From: Pyronema omphalodes
Lineage: Eukaryota; Ascomycota; Pezizomycetes; Pezizales; Pyronemataceae
Reading direction: 5' to 3'
Assembly: GCA_024516155.1 (NCBI GenBank)
Contig: JAJJXM010000001.1
Location: 1,848,479 to 1,912,478 of the forward strand
Length of the DNA stretch: 64,000 nt
Position 1 is the stretch's first letter; the number at the start of each line of letters is the position of its first letter. Positions 24,635 through 36,339 of this stretch are shown here, piece after piece. The notes under the pieces are model-generated. The model worked only from the letters and a program-made list of their open reading frames with translations. It was not told where the DNA came from and made no database searches. Made by a program: the position numbers and the translations under genes.

Positions 24635-27297
24635 GTCTAGAAAACAATTAGCTCTCGATGAATACAGTTTGAAGAGGCTGAGGAGTTTGTACCTTCTGAA
24701 TGCTTGGCTGTAAGTGGAAAGGCGAGAAAAAGAGTGTGTATTGGTGACAAGAGGCGGAGAAAAGAGAGGTGATCGATGTCGGAAAGCTTTTTGCAAAGTT
24801 GAACATGCTGCTCCTGAAGTAGTCATTAGCAAACCGCTTGCGTGTAATTACAGCTAGATTGCAACGCCTGGATATTTCCAAAGGCAGCTGAAGCCCGACA
24901 GAAACACAACGAGATTTGTGAAGGATGATAACTCAACATACCTCCAGATTGAGAGAAGCAATTCATAACTCCCATGGTCACAAGACGGTACGCTCCAGTT
25001 TAGCCAAGTGGCTTTTCTCATGCCCTGTGGCATTCGCCATATTTGGCTGATAAGAGAGGATAAGAAGAGCTTATCGGGAGGGAAGGAGGGAAGGTAATGA
25101 TGAGGACGAGGTGACACGTTGGCGAATGAACGGTAGCAAAGCGAACAAAAGCTCCGGTCTTGGCGTGGGTTGGCATGCGAGGATTGACGATATTTGTTTT
25201 CCCTTTGATTGTTTCAGCAATCAAATGGTGGCTAAACATTTTCGGGCAGAAGCGGGTTTTGAGAAAACTTTTCTGTGGGTCATCACATTCTGCAGATGGG
25301 TTAACGGATAAGTTTGTTGTTTGCACGCACGTTTGCCATTCGAGCGGTAGGTCGTATTTTATTTTTTCCCCACTTCTATGGAAACATCAAAACTCATATG
25401 GACAAGTATTTATGAGCTGGACGCTTAAGTTCGAGGCCAAAAAGGTATCGGTTGATTTTTTTTCTCGTGACTGACATAATAAACGAAGTTACAAACATAC
25501 AAGCCCGAGTGATATCCGAAGACATGGTGTTTATCTTAGTCGATTACACGGTAACACTGCATATTTCGCCGGTCAAAGCCCTACATCATCATTCTGGAAT
25601 AGAGCTGAGCTTTGACGATCTCTAGCGAGCTGCGACTATTTCTCGCCGGCGCTTTGATCCCGATATAGAAGCGCGAGCTGAAATCTCATGAGCTGTCCTA
25701 CGGCCGGAATTAAAATACTTACCTCGCAACTGCATGCGGAATCTGTAGAATCTGTCCTGAAGAATTTGACGTAGTACACGTTGGGTAAAATATAAATCAA
25801 GAACTATTGGAAATCCATAGTTTCTGTTGCACATTTCACACCAGAAACACTTTTTTGCAGAGGTCTTGAAAATAATATTGGTAAGTTTAATTGATTCTGC
25901 AAGTAAATCTTGCCCAGGCCTTTCCAGTCTCAACTTATATTCAACCTGCATATTCTCAGCACAAGAATCCTAAAGTCTCCGAACCTGCATGAGTCTCGAT
26001 CTCTCAGTTCAGTTGCATGCATCCCCACATCACCCGCCCGAATCAAGAATCCAGTCATGCGCCCTCTGATTCCGTCCGATCAGTGCAGCTGTACCTGGCC
26101 CAACATTGCGGTCCGGCATTAATCTTCTCTGTGTCACAGTGGGGTGATCTGGCCCTACAAAGCGATACTGAAAAGCCCAAGCCCTGCAAGGCCGCAAGGC
26201 AGCAAAGCCGTAAAGCCTTGCAAAGCCCTGCAAACCCGTAATTTAAAGCCCATCAGATCGCAAGTGTCGATATGATATATGCAATGTAAAGTACCCGAGA
26301 ACATGTTTTATTTACCTCGCCATAATATCCCCCTCTCCCGTCCTTAAGCTTCTCCTATTTTGTTCCTCGACGGCTCCCGAATCTAAAACATTCTATGCAC
26401 GGTAACTAATGTTCGGAAAGTGTCACACTGTCACATGGTGCCGATGTCTCGTCTCTGCATACTGCAGTCCAACTCGCGGTTCGCGTAAAAAACCCCGCTG
26501 CCTGGTTGCTGGTAATTAAGTGGGGTGTGGGGGGTGAATCAAATGTTTGAAATATCTCAATGTCTAAGTATCTGCCGACACATGCACTGCAGCTGGGTTT
26601 TACAGATAAAAGTATGGAGGTGGGATTGAAATTTTTTTCAGGAAACCCGACGTGGGGGTGTCGATGCGGTGCGGAATGTGATATGCGGAATGATATTACT
26701 GGGCTTTTGTTTTCCAGCGCTCTGTTTGTTTGGAATGAACACTTTTTAGACCTTCGGAACACCAGGAATGCCTTTTTTTCATATTCAAGCAGATGAAAAA
26801 CGGCACAGAACAAAATAAATTACTCGGTATAAACATTCATAATTTCTGACTTTATATATTGATGTGTTTCCAGAGTATAGTTCCTTACTTACACAATTAT
26901 GACGATGATAATTTCAATGCCATCTACGCAGCCGAATCATTACATATACCACATCATCATTATTCATGGAAATTCACCAACCGCTTAAACAAGAAGTATT
27001 CATGCATTTCTTGCTTACTATCTAATCTATTACAAGCATACATCAATTTTCAGCAAGCTGCAATGCTTCCCGCAATTTGATATAGAAGCATAGTCAAACC
27101 ATAGTCAAAAAAATAACGGCAGCATAATCGCAGCATATCCAACACATCCTACCACATTCCTCACCATCAATCAAGCCCCTCAGTCTAGAAGATCATCCAC
27201 TCCCATATATCTCATGGAAAACCGCATATCCAAAGCCGCATATTTCAAGCCGCATATTTCAAGCCGCATACTTCCGATCACTATACTTACAGCCCGC

Positions 27298-28057
27298 CGG
27301 CTCGGCATTAATTCCATTGCGGGATTTAACTATATATATTTTATGAAAACATACGACATTTTCCTATGGCAATCGGCATACATAAATTGTTTTCCCCGGG
27401 CCTTGGTTGGTTGGTTGGTTGGTTCGATATATATTCTGCATCGGCTGGAGACAGAGAAGTGGAGAGGGTTTAAAATACCCGAGTATGTACAGCATATGCA
27501 GTACAAACTGCATACAAAACCTCCGTCTGCATCCCGCAGGCCACGGGCTGGGCATTAATTCCTCCACGGGACAGATACTGTGGAAATACGCATAGGGTTC
27601 AATTAAGCCAGCATACAGCTTATAAAGCCGCATTACAGCTTGTAAGAACATTACATGTAAAACCGCAGCTCGCAGACTGGGGATTAATTCCACCACGGGA
27701 CAACTACTATGGTAATCCGCATTCTGCACCGATAAAGATAAACTATCCTCCAAAAGCTTTGTTTGATCGGCTACAGCCTATAAATTGCTGTATCGGCTCA
27801 AAGCATGAAGCGGATTCAAATTTCAAAATACTTTACGACTTGCAACTTATGAAAGAAAAACTGCAGGATGGGTATTAATTCACGGTTAACAACACTATGG
27901 CGTGAAACGGGTTCATGATCGAAATACCCGAGTATGTACAGCATAAAGGTTGCAGGTAAAACCGCAGCTCACAGGCTGGGCGTTAATTCCTCCACGGGAC
28001 AGATACTATGGTAATTTGCATATCTCATATAAGAAGTTAATTCTATGCGGGTTTAAC
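27298..28057. repeat. diverged repeat units around a GGCTGGGCATTAATTCC core
   Basis: A motif of the form GGCTGGGCATTAATTCCTCC then ACGGGACAGATACTATGG recurs with divergence near 27545-27592, 27661-27722, 27860-27900 and 27961-28022. Partial forms lie at 27298-27330 and 28030-28057. The text AAATACCCGAGTATGTACAG also recurs near 27474 and 27920. Unit spacing is irregular (about 100-190 bp). Confidence 0.65.
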
Positions 28058-28140
28058 CTTTTTTTGTGATTAGAATACTCAGATCTATTGTGATCGTACC
28101 ATATTCTTTATTTATCTATCCTTTATTTGTTTATTGATGT

Positions 28141-28167
28141 ATTTTTATTTTTATTTTTATTTTTATG
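28141..28167. repeat. (ATTTTT)n microsatellite
   Basis: Successive ATTTTT units lie in a strongly T-rich stretch. No other function is seen. Confidence 0.8.
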
Positions 28168-28746
28168 TGTTTTAATTTTTTTATGTATTTTCAATTTTCA
28201 ATCTTGTTTTTTTTACGGGATCTACAAGATTTACTTTTGATAAAGTTCATCCAGCGCGTAACATATTCTATTTTCTCCGTTTTCTGTTCTCTGTTTTCTT
28301 TTCTTTTCTCTATTTTCTTTTCCCCATATTCTTTTTTTCGGAACTATATGCAGGTACAAGTACTTACAGACGTACAAGTACCCAGTACCTGCAGCCAGTA
28401 CTTACACATGTGTAATGCAATCTATCAACCTTCAGAGCCGACAAGACATCCGAGGATAAAGATCTCTATAGTCTAGATACAGCATATATTACCGTAGTCT
28501 GTAGTGTAATCATACCAATGATAGCGGAACATAGGGGGCTACGAATACAAATCATAGAGTTCTGGGCACAAGGACGTAAGTTGATACATAACATAATACC
28601 GCGCTTGATACATAACATAATACTGAGTGTTTAGCGAAGTTGATTATAGGGACATATAAGTTAGGTTGTTGGTGATCGGGTTCATTATGGAAGTGTACGG
28701 AATTGTATTAAAGAAAAAATCTTTTGTTTGGTAAGATGGCTAAGGG

Positions 28747-29270
28747 CTTGGAAGTGGAGGTTTGGGGTTTGGGGTTTGAGGTATGAAGCTTAAGAACTGG
28801 ATTCTAACCTAAGAGTCTCGGGTTTGGTTGTGTTGTGACACAAAACTTCGGTGGTGAAGCTAGAGGCTCAAAGGTGAAAATACATGATCTTTTTTTCCTA
28901 GACATACGGCGCTTGTACATAACAGGCTGCGTTTCATGGGTACATGTATGTGGAGTTTTTTTTTTTTTTTTTTTCAGAAACAACATTCTTTCATTTTTTC
29001 AAACCCGCTTGGAAGTTTGGAGGTTTTAGTTTGAAGTTAGAACCTCAGAAACTGGATTCCACATATGAGTCTCAGGCCTGGATATACTGTGCACACTGTG
29101 ATACAAAGCTTCAGCGGGGAAGCATAAGGCTCAAAGGTAAAAAGATGCAAAGGTGAAAAGGTGAAAAACATTATTTCTGCACCATAGATAGCAGACAGTA
29201 GACAGCGCTTCGTGTTTCATAAGTTACATGTCTGCTGCTTTTGAAAATAAATATTGTTCTTTCATGCTTT
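28747..29270. repeat. imperfect direct repeat, period about 261 bp
   Basis: Two units start at CTTGGAAGT (28747 and 29008). Both contain AACTGGATTC, GAGTCTC, a GTGACACAAAACTTC/GTGATACAAAGCTTC passage, GAGGCTCAAAGGT/AAGGCTCAAAGGT and later CGCTT...TTTCATGGGT/TTTCATAAGTTACATG. This looks like an old tandem duplication separated by a T tract. Confidence 0.65.
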
Positions 29271-31146
29271 CATGCTTCATGCTTTATGTCTTATGCTTGA
29301 TGCTTAATGATTTATGTCTTATTCTATTTTGCTATTTTGCTATAAATAGTTCGTCTGATTTCATTTCATCGGCTTATGCATAGTGTTCACAGTGTTCACG
29401 GTGTTCGTAGCAGCGGGTATGTAGCTGGATGGATGGCTGGATGGCTGGATGGCTTGATGCTTAGACAAGCTTGTAATGAATAGATTGATCGATAAGGTTT
29501 GACATGAACCTATGGTTTTGTTCGTGGTTTGGTTTGTGTAGTATAAACCATGAAAACAAAATTTGGTATAGGAGATATGATCGGATTTAATTCATGATAT
29601 ATATCCTTGAGTGTAGAATAGAGAATTCAACCCTCGTCGTTGTGATCATCATAGCCATCATCATCATCATCTTCTTCAGCAAGGCGAGATCCATAATCTC
29701 CGACATTAAAGAATAACTGTAACTTTATGTCCCAGGCTCCAGCATTCGGGAATAACCACTGTTCCTAATCCAAGCTCCGAGACCTCAAAGCCCCGGTATA
29801 TTGGAATCAGTATTCATATTGTCATGCCATCATGCCATCATGCTATTATTGTTGTAATAATCCTATAACAATCTCGTGAAAATGCTTGTGAAAACCCCAG
29901 CCTGGAATACATGTGATCATTGATGTTGATATTAAATTAGGAGCCGAACTCGCCTTATATTACCGCTCGGCTGGAACTGGGGTCGAAGAGGTGTATTTCG
30001 GGGGGAAACGATAATACAGTACAGTCGAAGTGTACCCCGAGATTTTGGGGAAGAGGTAAGCCTATCATGGATATTCTTGGCGAATGGTGGACTGATGGAC
30101 TTTCCTACGTCCTTCCAAGTTCCGATACGTCCGACACGGCTTTTTCATCCGACTCGGGCCTCCCAGCGGCATAAAAGCTTCTCTAGGTTCCCTAGGTTCT
30201 CGCCAAGCATAATAGAGTGAGAATTCCTGGCATTCCGATCTTGAATCTTATTTTCATGGAATACAGGGTTGTTGAAGGGAAGGGTATGTAGAGTAGGGAT
30301 ATGTAGTCAGTAGTAGCCGTTTTACCTACGTTATGTTGATGTATACCCTAAGATATATGTAGTACATACGATACCCTTCCCGATGGACGTCGGTTAAAAC
30401 TTCCTCGTTATCGACATACGTTGAGTTGGTTGGTTTGGATATGGTCGAGTTGGGAGTTGGACACATCGTAATCCGTGGGATGTTTGTATGTATCTAAAGT
30501 CTTTTGAAACCCGCCGTGTAGGAAATACCTCGCTTGTGGTCTTGCACTTTTTGAGGCTTTTGAACTCCAGTGTATGGAAGCCGGCGATATGTTAGCATCG
30601 TGAATTTTTCTTGCCGGTCCGAAGGGTACGAGACGATAAGTGTCACAGGCTCCAGGTTTGGCTAATGTTGGTGGTATGTGCGCAAGCTACTCCAGGTGCT
30701 GTACTGTAGCGAGAAGATATGCCACAATGTGAAGCAGTGGCGCGGAGTAGAGGGCTTTTATGGCGCATCTTCAGCTTCCACAATCCTTTACGATATCCGA
30801 GATATGCGGCTGTCGATTAAAGTGTCTATGTGTATCTTCATGTATTTTTATTTTAACGCCTCGCGAAAAAAATGCAGTTCTGATGCAGCATATGCAGCTC
30901 TCAGCTCGTAGTTTTTCTAAGCGCGCATCGACTGCTGCTAACTTGCTAACTTGCAACTGCAAGGAACGCCGACCAAACTACTGGGTCTGCTGCGTGGTGC
31001 GGTGCTGATCCGCGATATTTTATTTCCCCTTCGCTCCCGCATCCCCCCGTGGCTGTGTGTGTGGTCTGGAAAAGGAAAAGGAGCCTGCGTCATGTCATGT
31101 GATTAGTGGAATTCCACCCTTTTCCATTGAGCGGTGGAATGTATTT

Positions 31147-31194
31147 TTTTTTAAAAAAAAAAAAAAATAAAATAAAAATAAAAATAAAAAAATA
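31147..31194. repeat. A-rich tract
   Basis: A run of T then A, followed by AAAAT units, lies in the distal promoter side of the serine-rich gene. Confidence 0.7.
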
Positions 31195-32562
31195 GAACGG
31201 TTTGTTGAGGTAGATTCGAGTACTTTCGAGTGGTACGAGTCCCTACGTAGGGTGTGTTCTCCTGTCTTTCCTCTGGTCAGTCTCCGGATAGTCTCTGGTC
31301 TTTGACTGTCTTTGATGAGCTTTGGAAAGTATCTCCTTTATCGTGTTATTATTGATAATATCACAATATTTCTCCAATTCTCTCCTTAACCGTATTATAT
31401 TATCGATTCCTCATCATCATCACAAAATCATCATCTTCCCTCCCATTCTCTCCTTTCATTACAAAGATCGTCACCTTCCTCGCCCACTCTGCCCTACCCC
31501 TGCCCACTCATCTCTCTCCGGTGACGCAGCCAACCTTTCTTTACCTAGCTCATCCCTGTCAACCTCATCTCATCCTGGTCTGCCCCTCCCGCTAATGCAT
31601 CCTCGCCTTGGCGTGCAGGGTGCCATTCCAGGATGTACACTTACAGGTTGTACTACACCACCTGGGCAAAGTCTCAGTCGTTTCTGTATATGCCGGACGA
31701 TGAAAAGATGCAAGAGCTGCGCTATCAGATCTCCTGAGCCCGAGAGGTGAACTTCTCCACCACCAACCAACACCCAACACCGACAGATACACAAACACCA
31801 CACCGATACCCACCCAAAGCCCGAGCGAACACAGCAGCAACAGGCGGAGGTGTGAGAGAAGAGTGTAGGGTGTTGGTGAAGCGGTCGTCTTTCGTTAACT
31901 GTTAACTATCCATTTTTCCTTGATTGAGATCGAATAGGACTCATCCTCACTCGCTCGCTGTTACTACAATCCACTCGTTGCAAACTTACAACTCGCTGTT
32001 ACCAATCCAACCAAATCCAACGGTTTCGTCACTTTCTCTTCTCGACACTTTCTCTCGTAGTCTTTCCTTCTCAAATTTAATTCAGCACTTTTCACTTTTA
32101 TTCCTACAACTCCATCCGACATTCACGTCATATCACCTGAATCGTCACCGTAATCAATTCCAAGCGCACGACCACCGCCATACCGAGGCAACCCTATTGC
32201 ATACTCCCACAGACTGTGCGTTAGTCATTCTCCATCCCATTCGTGAGTTCCCATGCTCAGCACCTGTTATCGCCATTTGCGGCGTTCAATTGGCTCTTGC
32301 GGCAAAATAAGGCGTCAACCTAATAAGGCGCACGGGGCTGACAGAATCAATAGAAACTCGAGAAACGTCGGTCATCAACCCATCCACAGCTACCACGCAA
32401 ATATTCCCCGGTATCTGAAATATCCAATACTTTTTTATTGCAGGGAATTTATTCTAGATCATTTTCTATAGCCAACTATCTTACTGCACGACATAACAGC
32501 TCGCCAATTTGCGCCTATTATCCAACTCGAGGCGGCATTGCCCGTCTCAGAGTTAAAAAATT

Positions 32563-35364
32563 ATGGCCTCCCAAGTCGCTGCAAATACCTTTTTGCGAGA
32601 CCCGATGCCACAGTTTCACAGAAAACCGTCGCAAGAGTCTTCGCCTCCGCCATCCCCCACAAACCCAGATGCAATATCCCCGGAATCCCACGATCCTCAG
32701 CTAAGGAACTACGCATTGTCCTCTTCGGCAGCACGGCCTTCACCTCTCATGACAGATGCTACCATTACTAGACCACGAATCCCCGGTCGACAGGAGACCC
32801 CACCATCACCGCCAAATTCAGTCTTCATCGACGGGGAAGGGATATCACCAGCCACTAATTCACCGGGAGGAATGGGGAGTACTGCATTACATTCTACACG
32901 ACAAAGTGTTGAATTGACATCGAATTCTTTAAAGGAAAAATTCTCGAGGGTATTCAGAGGGCATAAACGGGGTGGATCTGATACCAGTTGGTCGGCGAAA
33001 AGCGGTTATGCAAGGCACAAAAAGAACAACTCGTCCTCGACAAATACTACAGTCAACCCACTTTCACATATACAAAGCGCATCATCAAGAACATCATATC
33101 CAGATCAACCACAAACGGCACCAAGTACTTCGGCAGGAAAAGGAACTTTATACAACGGTAGTCAAGATAACAGCCCGATTAGTGCACGAAGCTCAAACTA
33201 CAACCTCGGAGTGCAGAAAAGTGCAGCAGAAAGCAAAAGGCAGAGTCAACCGAGGAGGATCATGAATGGGGGTGAGGTACGGATTGAAATTATACCGCAA
33301 AAATCTATGCCAGACGAGATTACTCCGGAAAGTGACGCCGATAAATATTACGATTACTATACCAGAACGCAAACGGAAAGTCCCGGTCATGACAGCAGCT
33401 TGGTTGTCGAATATAACAGCTCGAACTCCTCGGCTCGTCGGTTTGTTCCGTCGTACTCATCCGCAGAACACAAAAACGCTCTTGCAAGGAAACCAACGGG
33501 AGATACCTACTCATCCAGGGAGCGACGATATGTCGAGGATTCGGTCGCGGATAGATTTGGTGGATTTCACTTTGGAGTTGAAAGCAGTCAGACTTCGCCA
33601 ATCGACAGCAGTGGGGTATTACGATCCGACAGCGACCTCTCAAGACCGGTACATACAAACAGCAGAAAAGCCAGTAGCAGTATTTTAAATTCTCAGTACG
33701 ACACTACCACCAGCCGAACCTTACCATCTCGACCGCCATTTAACAGAGATACTTCTTCCAGCTCGTACATCATTAATGGTCGGAAAATTACTACTCCGGA
33801 CCCGGGCGAAGAAGTTACACGCGAACTTAAAAGGTTGAGCAAGATTTCTGCGGGAAGTGGTGTAAGCGGTGTCGCGATTGTTGTTACAGCAGATGGCCCA
33901 GCCTCAACAAGGCATTCGGTGGACAGTGAAGAGAATGCGTCTTACGAAAGCCATAAATGGACCGCAGAGGAAAAGGGCAAAGGTAGGGCAGCATCATCCG
34001 ATCCGTCGGGAACACAGCGCAGCCACACCCGCAGCCTCAGCGGCCATAGCCAATGGACCGAAGGATCGCACCACAGCGATGAAAACAACGACTCCAACAG
34101 CCTACTGCCAGCGGTACCTGAAATCTGCGCAACCCGGAAACTCAAAGCGCAAGAACCACCCAGCGATATTCTTGTTCACCATGGCGATCCAAAGTTTGAA
34201 TAGTGAGTCTCCCTAGTCGAAGACCGTTTCCCCAAATGCGGCGTAACACGCGGCTTCATGCATATAGAAGCAATGTTCTTATTAACTTGCAACAGCACTT
34301 ACCGTATGCGCCAAACAACCGATGAAAAACCTATATTTGTCCCACATTACCGTTACGACTCAGCTTTGTCCTTCCCAAACAGAAATGCCTTAGCCGTACC
34401 GTCTTTGGCTAAGCCCCCGAACACCTCTGACGGCATGCCCGGTTCGCCAACCTTTGCAAACCGTCTCGGCGGATCTGGCTCCATCCTAACCCGTCCCCCA
34501 AGCGCCATGCTCCGAGCAGAATCCGATACTTCAGGATCCAACCTATCACTAGCTATCCCTCAAGGTGACTTTTCATACGATCTCCAACACAGACCAAAAA
34601 CAAGTCATGCGGAAACATACCACCCGGCAGGCCACGCACAGGACCGTCAATCACTGATCCATCCCGCCTTGAGACATGATCCAGAACGAAACGTCAAGCG
34701 CGACGTTGTCTCAATGACAGGATTAGAAACTTTAGGATCACAATTTCGAAACGCAAGCCCGTTTTCTAGACTTTCCCATGGCCGTGATGCAGACTCTCTT
34801 GAAATCACCTATGCCGAAAGCAATCGTCACTCACAATACACCCAAGCATCAAACGATCGCCACGTCACCTATGGCGAATCGTTAGCACCTCCTACTCCTG
34901 CTCCTACCAAAACTCGCTTCTCGAACCGTTTCTCAAACCGTTTCTCACGGGTCTCGTGGAGACCTCCGCAGCTCCTGCTTTTCCAGATGCTTCCTAAGCG
35001 CCCGAAAAAGTTTATGCGACGTTCCTTAACGCCACATCTTTATAATGCGCAAGACATTGCGCTCGATAAATCGGATACTGAATCGCAGATGGCGCAAATG
35101 GTACAAGAGAACGAGGACATGGCGAAAAGACAAACAAAGATTGGAAGGATGCTGCTGTTTGCTTGTTTGATCTTTCCGCCACTGTGGGTCTTGGTTGCAT
35201 GTGGAGGTTTTGATAGTGCGGTGCAATCGGCTACTGGAGGGCAGGTCAAGTGTGTTGGAAGACTAGAGAAGAAGATCGCCATTGTGTTAGCGACGGTTAC
35301 GATGGTCGCATTAGTGGTGGGTGTGGTAGTGGGCGTTAGTGTAGCGGCGACAGCGGCGGCATGA
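32563..35364 (+). CDS. serine-rich protein with C-terminal membrane segments (conserved fungal hypothetical)
   Basis: The two exons, 32563-34202 and 34296-35364 (93-nt intron, phase 2), encode 902 aa. Most of the protein is Ser/Thr/Pro/Arg-rich and looks disordered, with several SP/TP sites (ETPPSPP, SPPPSPT) that could be phosphorylated. The last 80 residues differ: a coiled region (QMAQMVQENEDMAKRQTKIG) is followed by two hydrophobic stretches, RMLLFACLIFPPLWVLVACGG and IVLATVTMVALVVGVVVGVSV. This suggests a tail-anchored or hairpin membrane protein. A similar C-terminal pattern is, to my knowledge, found in uncharacterised serine-rich proteins of Pezizomycotina. No catalytic motif is visible. 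The start is the first ATG of the long frame. Function is unknown. Confidence 0.8.
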
Positions 35365-36339
35365 TGAATGGTAGAAAGGGGAATGAGGTGATGATGGCCG
35401 ATGTCGATGCCAATGCCGGTGATGGGAGACGATGGAGATGAAGAAGTGATATGTCGGTTTGGAATTTTTCTGTACAATGATACCCTGTTGTGTTTTTTTA
35501 TACTTGCTTGCATTCACCTGGCGTTTCTTTTCGTTAAGATACTGCTTCCTTATACCTATTGTTATACAGTATTTGTTTTTTTTTTCTCTGTTGTTTTCTT
35601 TTCTTGGTGTACTCTGTTCTCGTTGCTTTTCGGTTTTGGTTGGGGGTTTGGAGGTCTACCGCGTCTAAAATTTCTTTCCTAATTGTCTCGGGAATGGAGA
35701 GTGGGATGGTTTTGGGGTTGGGGGTTTGGGGATTGGAGTTGGTTTTGGGGGGTTTTTTGCTTGATGCCTTTTATTTTTTTTGAAGAGGTGGTTGAGGGGT
35801 TAAGAAGTAAAGTAGGAAGGAATGGTGAAATAGGGAGATGAAAGAAAGGAAATAGCAATAAGGTGGATATGAGGTCAGAAAGACAGGAGAGGAAAGACGG
35901 AAGAGATGGGAGAGAAAGATAGGGCCGGAAGATATGAAGGGATTCCAGCATCAACAAATTACCATCGCGGTTTTTTTTTTTTTGTTTTTTTTTAAAACCT
36001 TTACTTTTATAACTATTATGTTTTGGGTTAAAGACTTGGGTATTATTATTAGTAAACTATATACTTACTGTTCTTTTTTTTGAAGTACAATTATGTAGGA
36101 TACTATTATTATTACTATTACTAGTATTACTATTACTATTATTACTGGTATTGCTATCCGGTATTGATATTGCTATCTATCTATCTGCCTTCTCGTGAGA
36201 GAGTGTAAGAACTGGGCGCAAGGTACTCGTGATCTGGAGGGGGAGAGGGGGGCAAGGGAAGAGAGAAGAGAGAAGTGTGTTATTTGTGTATACTAGTAAC
36301 TGCCGAAAAAAAATGCATTATTTAACATCTGATGATACA
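35365..36339. other. intergenic, 3' flank with simple repeats
   Basis: This stretch contains the serine-rich gene 3' UTR, T-rich tracts and a TTA/TAC-type trinucleotide array near 36101-36150. No gene is seen. Confidence 0.55.
36101..36150. repeat. trinucleotide microsatellite (TATTAC/ATTATT)
   Basis: Alternating ATT and ACT triplets lie ahead of the first family copy. Confidence 0.8.

Larger units (their letters stand above)
24880..32562. other. 7.7-kb gene-poor, repeat-bearing region
   Basis: No protein-coding gene can be supported. Small frames (60-140 codons) occur on both strands without domains or consistent introns. The region contains diverged tandem repeats (27.3-28.05 kb and 28.7-29.27 kb), A/T homopolymer tracts and microsatellites. 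The segment from about 31300 to 32562 should include the promoter and long 5' UTR of the serine-rich gene. Confidence 0.5.

Noticed and set aside
31322..31750. 142-codon plus-strand frame upstream of the serine-rich gene
   Set aside because: Leader-like pyrimidine-rich sequence with no domain. It probably lies in the promoter or 5' UTR.
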